A stretch of 64,000 bases of DNA from CAG-791 sp963593905 (GTDB lineage Bacteria > Bacillota > Clostridia > Lachnospirales > Lachnospiraceae): the NCBI GenBank assembly GCA_963593905.1, contig CAVBBL010000002.1, positions 1 through 64,000 of the forward strand. Direction: 5' to 3'. Every line of letters begins with the position of its first letter. The first letter of the stretch is position 1. Both the position numbers and the translations under genes were made by a program. Shown here one piece after another: positions 51,542-60,824 of the stretch. The notes beneath the pieces were generated by a model that saw only the letters and a program-made list of their open reading frames with translations, had not been told where the DNA came from and did not search any database.

Positions 51542-51584
51542 TCCGGCATACTGTGCAGAGGTGGTGCAGCATGCCGGATTTTTT
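51542..51584 (+). terminator. Terminator after the aldo-keto reductase
   Basis: TCCGGCATACTG and CAGCATGCCGGA form a 12-bp stem with one mismatch, followed by six T. Confidence 0.85.
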
Positions 51585-51876
51585 ATCTGTAATTTTCTTT
51601 TTTTTCTGACATTTACAGTGAAAACGTTTAAGAATAACACTTACGTCGTTTTACCATAGAAACACCATCAGATTCATTTTTTTTTAGCTTATTTGACGAA
51701 AAAAACAGAATTGAGAAGCCTGCGTTTTCGCTGGTGAGAGGAAAATGGAACAGCGGTTTGCAACATGAAAAGGGCAAAATAGCGTGCATTTTGACTGAAC
51801 TGTTGTTATAGTGCACAAAAATACTGTGTTTAAATTGTTAAAAACATGAGAAGTGCTCGCTAATTGTGAATACTTA

Positions 51877-51929
51877 TTGACAGAAATGTGAAGAAAGTTG
51901 TATGATGAGTTTGCGAAAACGATTAAGAA
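51877..51929 (+). promoter_or_regulatory. Promoter and operator candidate of the sugar ABC importer
   Basis: TTGACA (51877-51882), 18 nt, TATGAT (51901-51906). Just after it GCGAAAACGATTAAG resembles half of a LacI/CcpA-type site, and TGAAAACGTTTAAG at 51618 is a second partial match. Both match only one arm well. The rest of 51585-51876 shows nothing else. Confidence 0.55.
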
Positions 51930-51998
51930 CTTTTCACAGGGTTCGCGTTGAAAGCATCGTTTAAAGCTCTACAAATAACTTTATAGGAGGAAAAGCAA

Positions 51999-53465
51999 GT
52001 GAAGAAAAAGTTATTAGCAGCATTACTGAGCACTGCAATGGTAGCTACTCTTCTCGTAGGCTGTGGATCTTCTTCCACTTCTACTACTGAGGAAGCAACC
52101 ACTGAAGAGGCTACAGAAGAGGAGAGCACCGAGGAAGCAGCTGACGAGGCAGAGGATACTGCTGAGGCAGAGGATTCCGCAGATTCCACCGAGGCTACTG
52201 AGTTAGCTTACACCGGTGAGATCAATCTGATGCACTACTCCACATCTGAGGAGTCTGAGGGTAACGGCGGTTCTGACGGCTTCCGTACCATGGTTGCTGA
52301 GTGGGATGAGGCTCATCCTGACATCACTCTGAATCAGAACGTACTGGCTAACGCAGAGTACAAGACACAGATCGCTACTATGGCAGCAGCTGATGACCTT
52401 CCGGATGTATTCCTGTTACAGGGTATGAACACCAAGGCATGGGCAGCACAGGGTCTGATCTATGATATGACCGACGCTATTAAGAATTCTCCTTATTACG
52501 AAGATTACAACCAGGATTATTTCACTCCTTTCAAGGACGGTGATAAGATCTACGCTCTTCCGGTTCTGACCGGCGGTACCTGCACCGTAGTTATCTATGA
52601 CAAGGCTATGTGGGCAGAGGCAGGCTATGACAGCTTCCCTGACAACTGGGAGGATGTTAAGAAGGCTTCCGAGTACTTCAAAGAGCAGGGTATCGACACT
52701 ATCGCATTCGGTAATGGCGGTCAGTGGCAGGCTAACTCCGATTTCCTGAGCACCTTAGGTGACAGATATACCGGTAAGGAGTGGTTCCAGCACATCATCG
52801 ACGGCGACGGCGAGGCTTCCTTCACAGATGATACTTTCGTAGCTGCACTGCAGTTCACGCAGGATATCTTCCAGAGCGGTATCTTCAACGAGGACTTCAA
52901 CTCCGTAACCAACGAGGATGCTCGTGAGTACTACATCGCAGGCGATGCTGCAGCATTCATCGGCGGCAACTGGGATGAGTCTTACATCGCAGCTACTCTG
53001 AAGGAATCCGACGAAGAGAAGTACAACAACATCGGCTTTGCAGTTCTTCCTCAGCCTGCTGATGCTACCGAGGATGCTAACGGCCAGAACATCGGTCTTG
53101 GCTATGGTATGGCTATCAACGCTAAGGTTGCAGAGGATCCTGACAAGCTTGCAGCTTGCATCGACCTTTGCTACAAGCTGACCGGCCCTGACTTCGCTAA
53201 CTACGTAGCAGAGAACTACGCACTGGCAGGTCTGACCAAGGTTGACGACGTAGATCTGAGCGCATTCGATGATGTAACCGTAGGCTTCTACAACTACTCT
53301 TATGTAGATACCACCCCTTGCGAAATCTATGATTCTTATGTAGACTCCGCAGTTTGGGAAGTTTGCAACACCGGTCTTCAGGAGCTGATGAACGGCGAAG
53401 GCACTGCAGAAGATCTGGCAGCAGATATTCAGGCTAAGTACGAGGAAGTTTACCTGAATAAGTAA
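51999..53465 (+). CDS. Sugar ABC transporter substrate-binding lipoprotein
   Basis: The 488-residue lipoprotein captures a carbohydrate outside the cell. It has a signal peptide with lipobox LVGC (Cys22). A ~50-residue acidic Glu/Ala/Thr linker follows, then the family 1 binding fold (EINLMHYST, LPDVFLLQGMNTKAW, DKIYALPVLTGGTCTVV, GDAAAFIGGNWD). The start is GTG with AGGAGG upstream. Codon choice (GCA/GCT, AAG, GAG) is narrow, as expected for a strongly expressed gene. A terminator-like hairpin at 53573 separates it from the permeases, so it should be made in excess. Confidence 0.92.
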   Translation: MKKKLLAALLSTAMVATLLVGCGSSSTSTTEEATTEEATEEESTEEAADEAEDTAEAEDSADSTEATELAYTGEINLMHYSTSEESEGNGGSDGFRTMVAEWDEAHPDITLNQNVLANAEYKTQIATMAAADDLPDVFLLQGMNTKAWAAQGLIYDMTDAIKNSPYYEDYNQDYFTPFKDGDKIYALPVLTGGTCTVVIYDKAMWAEAGYDSFPDNWEDVKKASEYFKEQGIDTIAFGNGGQWQANSDFLSTLGDRYTGKEWFQHIIDGDGEASFTDDTFVAALQFTQDIFQSGIFNEDFNSVTNEDAREYYIAGDAAAFIGGNWDESYIAATLKESDEEKYNNIGFAVLPQPADATEDANGQNIGLGYGMAINAKVAEDPDKLAACIDLCYKLTGPDFANYVAENYALAGLTKVDDVDLSAFDDVTVGFYNYSYVDTTPCEIYDSYVDSAVWEVCNTGLQELMNGEGTAEDLAADIQAKYEEVYLNK

Positions 53466-53572
53466 GCTGATCGACTTTCATGACAATTAAAAAAGATATT
53501 TCTGAATATTTTGAATTCTTAATAAAATATTGATGAAATAACTAAAAAATTGTTGTAAAATAACAGTAAGGA

Positions 53573-53606
53573 GGGTCTTGGCAGAGTTACCCAAGACCCT
53601 TTTTTA
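53573..53606 (+). terminator. Internal terminator between binding protein and permeases
   Basis: GGGTCTTGG and CCAAGACCC form a 9-bp stem, followed by seven T. It probably lets only part of the transcripts reach the permease genes. Confidence 0.8.
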
Positions 53607-53707
53607 CAGGTTAAAAATCCTTTTCGGCACTAATGCAGCGTCAGGAGAGGATCCTGTAATCGTTGCATATTGGCCTTTTTCAATTATTCCAAAAGGGGGA
53701 TTTGCTT

Positions 53708-54604
53708 ATGTTAAAAGCAATCAAACCTAAAAAACGGGTTATCGTAGCGTTTCTGGCGATCCCGGTCATCTGGTATGTCTTCTCTGTTTTGGTTCCGCTT
53801 TTTGCAGCGCTGTTTTTCAGCTTTTTCCAGTGGAAAGGCGGCCCGGTTAAGACCTTCAATGGCCTGACAAACTACATCACATTGTTCCATGACACAACAT
53901 TCTGGGAAGCTTTTGTTCACAACATTTACATCGTTTTCCTGAGCGTGATCGGTCAGGTCGGTATTGCCTTCATCTTTGTATTGATGATCAATTCCAAGCT
54001 GACCAAATTAAAAGGTGTCCATCGTACGTTTGGTTTCTTTCCCAGTACGATTTCAGCTGTTTACATCGGCTTGATCTGGACCATGATTTACGACAATAAG
54101 AGAGGTATTATCAATTACATCCTGCGTGCTACCGGTCATGCAGACCAGACGCAGGTATGGCTGAACAATTCCAGCCTGGTATTGACCCTCGTAGCAATTC
54201 CTCTGGTCTGGCAGTACATTGGTTACTACATGGTTATCCTTCTGTCTGCTATTGCTGCAGTTGATAATGAGATTTTTGAAGTGGCAGAGTTAGACGGTGC
54301 CAATGCATGGCAGAGAGCAATATATATTATCCTTCCATTGATCAAGAATATGGTCATGGTCTGCATCACCCTGTGCGTAGCCGGAAACATGAAGGTATTC
54401 GATCACATTTATACCATGACAAAGGGTGGTCCCGGTACGGCTTCCATGGTTATGGCTCTGTACGGATACAATGTCTCCTTTAAGCAGAGTGACTTAGGAT
54501 ACGGCAGCTGTATTTCCGTTGCTATCTTCGTAGTCAGCCTGATTGTAATCGGCGGCAGCCAGAAACTGGTTAACTTCCTTATGAGAGACAAGGGGGTGGA
54601 GTAA
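53708..54604 (+). CDS. Sugar ABC transporter permease (MalF/LacF type)
   Basis: The 298-residue membrane protein has six helices and the coupling loop EVAELDGANAWQRAIYIILP near 197-216, which marks binding-protein-dependent permeases. AAAGGGGGA precedes the ATG at 53708. It ends directly against the next permease gene. The pair forms the channel for the sugar captured by the lipoprotein upstream. The ATPase is missing and is probably a shared MsmX-like subunit encoded elsewhere. Confidence 0.92.
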   Translation: MLKAIKPKKRVIVAFLAIPVIWYVFSVLVPLFAALFFSFFQWKGGPVKTFNGLTNYITLFHDTTFWEAFVHNIYIVFLSVIGQVGIAFIFVLMINSKLTKLKGVHRTFGFFPSTISAVYIGLIWTMIYDNKRGIINYILRATGHADQTQVWLNNSSLVLTLVAIPLVWQYIGYYMVILLSAIAAVDNEIFEVAELDGANAWQRAIYIILPLIKNMVMVCITLCVAGNMKVFDHIYTMTKGGPGTASMVMALYGYNVSFKQSDLGYGSCISVAIFVVSLIVIGGSQKLVNFLMRDKGVE

Positions 54605-55501
54605 ATGGCAAAGAAACAGGAATTTAAAATGACAAAGGTAAAGAGCGCCAGAACTCCCGGGCAGAGATTTGCCACAGGTGTTGCAGCCGTTGTCATCAAT
54701 GTTATCCTTCTGGCATTCTCCATTTCCTGCATTTTCCCGCTGGTATGGATGTTCTACTCTTCTCTGAAGCTGAAGAGGCAGTTTAATGCGGATATTATCG
54801 GTCTGCCCACTGATCCCACCTGGGCCAATTACATCAAGGTGCTGACCAATAAGGATTACCACATCGCTGATTCCATGGTGAACAGCGTGCGCACCACGGT
54901 GGTTTCTGTAGTGCTCATCGTACTGTTCGGTTTCATTGTGGGTTATATCCTTGCCAGAATCGAGTTTAAGTTAAACCGTGCATTATATGCACTGTTCCTG
55001 ATGGGACTGCTGATCCCGATTCACTCCCTGTTAGTACCTATCTACGTCGTATTCAACAGCGTAGGCTTTGCGAACAAGTGGTTCACCCTGATCATCCCTT
55101 ATGTGGCTTTCGGTTTGCCTATAGCGGTATTCTTGATCGAGAGTTTCATTAAGTCGATTCCGGTAGAGCTGGAAGAAGCAGCAGCCATCGACGGCAGCTC
55201 CTTCACCAAGACTTTGTTCACCATCATCCTTCCGGTCACCAGACCGATTCTGACCACCGTGGCCATCATCCAGAGCTTCTCCTGCTGGAATGAGTTCTCC
55301 TTCGCACTGGTTCTGTCCAGTAAGAATGTGGCTCTCCAGACAGTTCCGCTGGCAATGACCAACTTCAAGGGTCAGTTCGCATCTGACTATCCGAAGATCA
55401 TGGCAGGTATGCTGATCACCATGGCTCCTATCGTGGTACTGTACTTCGTCTTCAGTAAGAAGATCATCGAGGGTATGGTAGCCGGTGCGGTTAAGGGCTA
55501 A
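54605..55501 (+). CDS. Sugar ABC transporter permease (MalG/LacG type)
   Basis: The 298-residue second channel subunit has six helices and the coupling loop EEAAAIDGSSFTKTLFTIILP (about 194-214; the EAA motif is clear). Its ATG follows the stop of the first permease without gap, and GGGGTGGAG lies before it. No glycoside hydrolase is nearby, so the sugar cannot be named. A terminator follows at 55536. Confidence 0.92.
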   Translation: MAKKQEFKMTKVKSARTPGQRFATGVAAVVINVILLAFSISCIFPLVWMFYSSLKLKRQFNADIIGLPTDPTWANYIKVLTNKDYHIADSMVNSVRTTVVSVVLIVLFGFIVGYILARIEFKLNRALYALFLMGLLIPIHSLLVPIYVVFNSVGFANKWFTLIIPYVAFGLPIAVFLIESFIKSIPVELEEAAAIDGSSFTKTLFTIILPVTRPILTTVAIIQSFSCWNEFSFALVLSSKNVALQTVPLAMTNFKGQFASDYPKIMAGMLITMAPIVVLYFVFSKKIIEGMVAGAVKG

Positions 55502-55535
55502 GGATTACGATATCTGTTCCATAATGTGAGAATTG

Positions 55536-55574
55536 AAAAAGCACAGTTCGCAGAGATGCGGGCTGTGCTTTTTT
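55536..55574 (+). terminator. Terminator after the sugar importer
   Basis: AAAAAGCACAG and CTGTGCTTTTTT form the stem; the loop is 16 nt. The following 55575-55766 is AT-rich with nothing recognisable. Confidence 0.75.
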
Positions 55575-55766
55575 ACAATCTATCTTCCATTGAGCAGCTC
55601 TTGCCTTATGCAAGAAAAATATTAAAATATTTAAAGATATGCAGCAAAACAAGGCTGTGCTGCCGCTAGGTCATCCTCTTGTCGAAAAGAAATTCCTGGA
55701 GTATAAAGATTTGGATGAACGACCTTTGATGAAGAACAGAAATAAATTGGTAAAGGATGAAAGAAG

Positions 55767-57116
55767 ATGGGATTTTCAAGAGATGAATATTTGATAACAG
55801 ATACGCCTTTTAAGGCATTGACGATATTTGCGATGCCAATGATTCTTGGTGGATTTTTTCAGCAAGTATATAATATGGCGGATTCGATCATTGTTGGCCG
55901 GTTGGTTGGCTCCTCTGCACTTGCCGCTGTTGGCGCCTGCGCAGCGCTGACAAATGTTTTTGTCTGTGTGGCACTGGGGGCTGGTGTCGGTGCCGGGGTG
56001 CTCGTGAGCCGTTATTTTGGTGCCAAGGATTATGGCAAAATGAAAACGATCGTGTCAACATCTATGATCAGCTTTTTAATTCTAAGCATAGTCCTTGGGC
56101 TCCTGGGCTTTTGCTTTTCTCATTCGATGATGCGTGTATTACAAACCCCGAACGACATACTGGAGGAAGCAGTACTGTATCTGCAAGTCTACTTTTTGGG
56201 TTTTCCTTTTTTGTTTATGTACAACATCCTTTCGACCATGTTTAATTCCATCGGTGAATCCAAAATTCCGTTGGGACTTCTGATTTTTTCTTCCATTCTG
56301 AATATTTTTCTGGATTTCTGGATGGTAGCCGGCCTGGGACTGGGCGTGTTCGGTGCGGCACTAGCCACGCTCATTGCACAAGGGATTTCCGCTGTGCTTT
56401 CGCTCGCTATTTTCTTTTATCGGATGCGGAACTATAAGAGCAGCTTTCGCTGGTTTGACGGACAGGAATTACATGCCATGCTTAGGATTGCCGTTCCGTC
56501 AGTCCTCCAGCAGTCTACAGTATCCGTCGGCATGATGATCGTACAGGCAGTTGTCAACCCATTTGGTACACAGGCACTTGCAGGCTATTCGGCAACGATG
56601 AGAGTGGAAAATGTCTTTTCTTTGATTTTTGTATCCATCGGCAATGCAGTGTCGCCCTATGTTTCTCAGAACCTTGGGGCAGGCAAAAAAGAGCGCATCA
56701 GGAAAGGATACCATGCCGCACTGGTGCTGGATGTATGTTTCGCGGTCATTGCCTTTCTGGTTATTGAAAGCCTGCACGAGCAGATTGCATCGCTATTCCT
56801 TGGCAAGGACGGAACCGCCTTAGCCTATCAGGTGGCAGGGGACTATATGAAATGGATCGGTTACTTCTTTGTCTTTATGGGGATCAAGATGGCAACGGAC
56901 GGAGTCCTTCGCGGACTCGGCATCATGAGGCCGTTCCTCATTGCCAATATGGTGAACCTTGGTATTCGACTGTTCGTTGCATTGATGTTTGCACCTCGTT
57001 TTGGCATTGTCTTTGTCTGGCTGGCGGTGCCGGCCGGGTGGCTTGTTAATTTTCTGATTTCCTATGCAGCGCTCAGAAAATCATGGCCGACGGACAATGC
57101 GCAATCATCCCGATAG
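55767..57116 (+). CDS. MATE family efflux transporter, lower G+C
   Basis: The 449-residue exporter has about twelve helices and the family stretches FFQQVYNMADSIIVGRLVG (near 31-49) and VLQQSTVSVGMMIVQ in the second half. Its codon use (TTT, ATT, GGT and more AT-rich third positions) looks different from neighbours, and it stands alone between a terminator and rarA. Together these suggest a later gain by transfer, though this is only an impression. A GAAAGAAG SD precedes the ATG. The substrate is unknown. Confidence 0.88.
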   Translation: MGFSRDEYLITDTPFKALTIFAMPMILGGFFQQVYNMADSIIVGRLVGSSALAAVGACAALTNVFVCVALGAGVGAGVLVSRYFGAKDYGKMKTIVSTSMISFLILSIVLGLLGFCFSHSMMRVLQTPNDILEEAVLYLQVYFLGFPFLFMYNILSTMFNSIGESKIPLGLLIFSSILNIFLDFWMVAGLGLGVFGAALATLIAQGISAVLSLAIFFYRMRNYKSSFRWFDGQELHAMLRIAVPSVLQQSTVSVGMMIVQAVVNPFGTQALAGYSATMRVENVFSLIFVSIGNAVSPYVSQNLGAGKKERIRKGYHAALVLDVCFAVIAFLVIESLHEQIASLFLGKDGTALAYQVAGDYMKWIGYFFVFMGIKMATDGVLRGLGIMRPFLIANMVNLGIRLFVALMFAPRFGIVFVWLAVPAGWLVNFLISYAALRKSWPTDNAQSSR

Positions 57117-57255
57117 TTGGCAATCCCATAAACAAAGTGACAAAATTGCTGCAAATGAGTAAACTAACATAGGATAGAGAGTAAGGGAACGATGTGATTG
57201 GCATCGTTGTATCACTTGGCTGCATGTAGTGGTATAGAGGTATAGAAAGGAAATT

Positions 57256-58650
57256 ATGGATTTATTTGAATATATGGCCAGCACCCGGAAGGAACAGGAA
57301 TCTCCGCTGGCCGCCCGTCTCCGGCCGCAGACGTTGGAGGAGGTGGTGGGACAGCAGCATATCATCGGCAGGGATAAGCTGCTTTACCGCGCGATTAAGG
57401 CAGACAAGCTGGGCTCTGTGATCTTTTACGGGCCGCCCGGCACGGGCAAGACCACCTTGGCACAGGTGATCGCACACACCACCAGTGCGGAATTTATACA
57501 GCTCAATGCCACAGCCTCCGGCAAAAAAGATATGGAGGAAGTGGTAAAGCAGGCGAAAGATCGTCTGGGAATGTACGGGAAGAAGACGATTCTCTTTATC
57601 GATGAGATTCATCGCTTCAATAAGGGACAGCAGGACTATCTGCTGCCTTTTGTGGAGGATGGTACGGTGACACTGATCGGCGCCACTACAGAGAATCCCT
57701 ACTTTGAGGTAAACAGCGCTTTACTTTCCCGGTCTGTGATCTTTGAGCTTCATCCTCTGTCGGCACAGGATATTAAGACTCTGATTCACAGGGCTGTATA
57801 TGATACAGAAAAGGGAATGGGAAGCTATAAGGCACAGATTACAGAGGAAGCAGAGGACTTCCTGGCAGATCTCTCCGGCGGGGATGCACGCCATGCGCTG
57901 AATGCGGTGGAATTGGGTATTCTGACGACGGAGCGCAGTGAGGACGGTTTGATCCACATTACCCTGGATGTGGCCAAAGAATGTATTCAAAAACGGGTTG
58001 CCAGATATGACAAGAGCGGTGATAATCATTATGATACGATTTCTGCTTTTATCAAGAGCATGCGTGGATCAGACCCGGATGCGGCCGTCTATTATCTGGC
58101 CAGGATGCTGGGGGCCGGCGAGGAGCCGGAATTCATCGCTAGACGCATTATGATCTGTGCGTCCGAGGATGTGGGCAATGCGGATCCGCAGGCACTGATT
58201 GTAGCGGTCAATGCATCGCTGGCCTGTGAGCGTCTGGGTATGCCGGAGTCAAGGATTATATTGGCTCAGGCGGCAGAGTATGTGGCTACAGCGCCGAAGA
58301 GTAATACAGCTGTGGAGTCTGTCACAGCAGCAGCAAAATTAGTGGAAGAGACCGGCAATCTGCCAATCCCTTCCTATCTGCAGGATGCCCATTATCCCCA
58401 GGCAGGCAAGCTGGGCCATGGCATTGGCTATGAATATGCTCATCTGTACAAAGGACATTATTCCGGACAGCGCTATCTGCCGGAACAGGTCCGGGGGCAG
58501 GTGCTCTATCAGCCTTCCGAAAATGGTTATGAAAAGCAGATCAGAGATCATATGCTTGCGCTGACCGGGAAGGGACGATACGCAGAGCCAGAGGAGCTGG
58601 CAGAACGGACGGAATCCGTGGGGAATCATTCGCCCCAGGGAAACTTATAA
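57256..58650 (+). CDS. rarA: Replication-associated recombination protein RarA
   Basis: RarA (MgsA) is an AAA+ ATPase acting at stalled replication forks. The 464-residue protein begins with RLRPQTLEEVVGQQHIIG, followed by Walker A GPPGTGKTT (about 55-63), Walker B ILFIDEIHRF and sensor GATTENPYFE. The C-terminal tetramer domain follows, with GSDPDAAVYYLARML. An AGAAAGGAAA SD lies before the ATG. Length and motifs are standard. Confidence 0.94.
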   Translation: MDLFEYMASTRKEQESPLAARLRPQTLEEVVGQQHIIGRDKLLYRAIKADKLGSVIFYGPPGTGKTTLAQVIAHTTSAEFIQLNATASGKKDMEEVVKQAKDRLGMYGKKTILFIDEIHRFNKGQQDYLLPFVEDGTVTLIGATTENPYFEVNSALLSRSVIFELHPLSAQDIKTLIHRAVYDTEKGMGSYKAQITEEAEDFLADLSGGDARHALNAVELGILTTERSEDGLIHITLDVAKECIQKRVARYDKSGDNHYDTISAFIKSMRGSDPDAAVYYLARMLGAGEEPEFIARRIMICASEDVGNADPQALIVAVNASLACERLGMPESRIILAQAAEYVATAPKSNTAVESVTAAAKLVEETGNLPIPSYLQDAHYPQAGKLGHGIGYEYAHLYKGHYSGQRYLPEQVRGQVLYQPSENGYEKQIRDHMLALTGKGRYAEPEELAERTESVGNHSPQGNL

Positions 58651-58657
58651 AAAGGTA

Positions 58658-58822
58658 GCCGCGGTAAACCGCGGCAGAAAGAGGCAAATCGACATAAATT
58701 GCCTGATGGCAATTCATGTCGATACCACCCATACTGCAAACAGCATGGGTGTAGGATCGCATCGGAGAATTCGCCTGCGCGAATTCTCCTCACGCGCTGC
58801 GGTAAACCGCAGCAGAAAGAGG
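58658..58822 (+). promoter_or_regulatory. Five-hairpin leader before malic enzyme
   Basis: Hairpins lie at 58658-58675 (GCCGCGG, TAAA, CCGCGGC), 58690-58721 (TGAT loop), 58727-58750 (CAAA loop), 58764-58789 (GGAGAATTCGC, CTGC, GCGAATTCTCC) and 58796-58813 (GCTGCGG, TAAA, CCGCAGC). The first and last each run into AGAAAGAGG, so the three middle hairpins sit between direct repeats of a hairpin plus SD unit. The last one serves malic enzyme. Confidence 0.65.
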
Positions 58823-58827
58823 TAGAA

Positions 58828-59997
58828 ATGACAAACGCAGAGAAGGCAATTGCATTGCACAAGGAGTGGAAGGGAAAATTGAGCGTAGAGGCGAAGGCGG
58901 CCGTGAAGACCAGAGAGGATCTGGCACTGGCTTATACCCCCGGCGTAGCAGAGCCCTGCAAGCTGATCGCGGAGAATCCCAGAGAGGCTTATACCTACAC
59001 TATCAAGCAGAATACCATCGCTGTGGTATCTGACGGCAGTGCGGTCCTTGGCCTTGGCAATATCGGTCCGGAAGCAGCTATGCCTGTCATGGAAGGCAAG
59101 GCAGTATTGTTCAAGGAATTCGGCGGCGTCAATGCTTTCCCGATCTGCCTGGACACCCAGGATGTAGATGAGATCGTGAAGGCGGTGACACAGCTGGCTC
59201 CCACCTTCGGCGGCATCAATCTGGAGGATATCAGTGCGCCTCGCTGTTTTGAGATCGAGCGCAGATTAAAGGAGACACTTTCAATCCCTGTTTTCCATGA
59301 TGATCAGCATGGCACAGCCATCGTAGTGCTGGCAGGTATCATCAATGCTCTGAAGCTGACCGGTAAGAAAAAGGAAGACTGCCGGGTGGTCATCAACGGT
59401 TCCGGTGCAGCCGGTATTGCCATTGCCAAGCTCCTTCTGCGTTATGGGTTTGCACACATCCTGCTTTGCGACTCCAAGGGTATTATCTCCAGCAAGACGC
59501 AGAGACTGAACTGGATTAAGAAAGAGATGCTGGAAGTGACCAATCTGGAAGATAAGAGCGGCACCCTGGCAGATGCTCTGGTGGGAGCAGATATCTTTAT
59601 CGGTGTTTCCGCACCCGGTGTAGTGACACAGGATATGGTCCGCAGCATGAATAAGGACGCCATCCTCTTTGCAATGGCCAATCCTGTGCCGGAGATCATG
59701 CCGGATCTGGCCAAAGAAGCCGGCGCACGCATCGTAGGTACCGGACGCTCTGACTTCCCGAATCAGGTCAATAATGTGGTGGTATTCCCCGGAATCTTTA
59801 AGGGTGCCCTGGAGGGACATGCCCGCCAGATCACCGAGGAGATGAAGCTGGCTGCTGCACAGGCTATTGCTGATCTGGTAACTCCGGAAGAGCTGTGCGA
59901 TGACTTTATCCTGCCGGAGGCATTTAATCCCCAGGTGGCAGAAGTAGTATCCGCTACCGTGAAGGCTAATATCACGGAAGATAATAAGATTTTTTAG
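58828..59997 (+). CDS. NAD(P)-dependent malic enzyme
   Basis: The enzyme oxidatively decarboxylates malate to pyruvate. The 389-residue protein is the short bacterial type, with the substrate region LAYTPGVAEPCK, metal-binding EDISAPRCFEIE and DDQHGTA, and the dinucleotide fold INGSGAAGIAIAKLL. The ATG at 58828 follows AGAAAGAGG; the longer frame from 58699 would translate the hairpin leader and is rejected. It is probably a single-gene unit with strong leader structure. Confidence 0.93.
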   Translation: MTNAEKAIALHKEWKGKLSVEAKAAVKTREDLALAYTPGVAEPCKLIAENPREAYTYTIKQNTIAVVSDGSAVLGLGNIGPEAAMPVMEGKAVLFKEFGGVNAFPICLDTQDVDEIVKAVTQLAPTFGGINLEDISAPRCFEIERRLKETLSIPVFHDDQHGTAIVVLAGIINALKLTGKKKEDCRVVINGSGAAGIAIAKLLLRYGFAHILLCDSKGIISSKTQRLNWIKKEMLEVTNLEDKSGTLADALVGADIFIGVSAPGVVTQDMVRSMNKDAILFAMANPVPEIMPDLAKEAGARIVGTGRSDFPNQVNNVVVFPGIFKGALEGHARQITEEMKLAAAQAIADLVTPEELCDDFILPEAFNPQVAEVVSATVKANITEDNKIF

Positions 59998-60079
59998 AAA
60001 AAATGTCGGTAACTGTTCAGAACCAACCTTCAAAATTTTATATCATCATCCTTGCAGTATATCTGTAAAAGAGGTAATC

Positions 60080-60592
60080 ATGGCATCAACCTTAACGGTC
60101 TATAAACTGATCGTCCTCTATATGCTCAATAAGATTGACACGCCCATTTCCAAGGCGCAGATATCGGACTTCATACTGGAGAACGGTTACACCAATTTCC
60201 TGACCCTGCAGCAGACCTTTGCTGAGATGGAGGAAAGTCATCTGGTAGAATCCCAGACCAGATTAAACCGCACATTTCTGCGAATCACAGAGGACGGGAG
60301 AGAGTCTCTTGGATTCTTTGCCGATCAGCTGAATCAGGAGATCAAAACGCAGATTGAAAACTTCCTGAGGGAAAAGGGAGCTGTGCTGCGCAGCGAGTCG
60401 GCAGTGACAGCGGAATACTACGAGACGGCCAACGGCAGCTTTGAAACCCATCTGGCGATTCAGGAGAAAAAGACAGTCCTGGTGGATCTTCGCATGAACG
60501 TGCCGGATCAGGAGACCGCCCGGAGTATCACGGAGCACTGGCAGGACCGAAACGAGGAGATTTATCGCTATTTGACAGAGAAGCTGTTCTGA
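60080..60592 (+). CDS. DUF4364 family protein
   Basis: The 170-residue cytoplasmic protein begins with a winged-helix-like domain (YKLIVLYMLNKIDTPISKAQISDFIL, about 8-33, continuing to ~75) as in the DUF4364 family, which is common in Clostridia and related in fold to PadR-like regulators. A smaller alpha/beta tail follows. AAAGAGG precedes the ATG. A DNA-binding role is plausible but unproven. It lies between malic enzyme and rny with short gaps. Confidence 0.8.
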   Translation: MASTLTVYKLIVLYMLNKIDTPISKAQISDFILENGYTNFLTLQQTFAEMEESHLVESQTRLNRTFLRITEDGRESLGFFADQLNQEIKTQIENFLREKGAVLRSESAVTAEYYETANGSFETHLAIQEKKTVLVDLRMNVPDQETARSITEHWQDRNEEIYRYLTEKLF

Positions 60593-60663
60593 AAATGCAT
60601 GGCCGGGAAGTATGAACTGCATCCGGAATTCTGTCAATTTGCACAACAGTCCCCTGTCTTTCC

Positions 60664-60692
60664 TTGACATATGTAAAAATCTCGTATAAACT
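60664..60692 (+). promoter_or_regulatory. Candidate promoter of rny
   Basis: TTGACA (60664-60669), 17 nt, TAAACT (60687-60692), giving a leader of about 130 nt. Confidence 0.5.
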
Positions 60693-60806
60693 TTAACTGT
60701 TGTGGATATGTCAATTAGGGTGCAGATTTCGGCGACTCTCAGTTCTCACAGACAGTGAGAGGAGTACCGTACACCCGATCGGTGTAAATACAATACTAAT
60801 TAAATA

Positions 60807-60819
60807 AGGAGGTGCTCCT
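60807..60819 (+). promoter_or_regulatory. rny SD inside a small hairpin
   Basis: AGGAG, GTG, CTCCT: the SD of rny can pair with the bases just behind it, 6 nt before the ATG. This could lower translation unless opened. Confidence 0.45.
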
Positions 60820-60824
60820 GTATT

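Noticed and set aside
51912..51929. Canonical CcpA cre site at the sugar importer promoter.
   Set aside because: Only one arm fits the consensus; kept as an operator candidate, not as a cre site.
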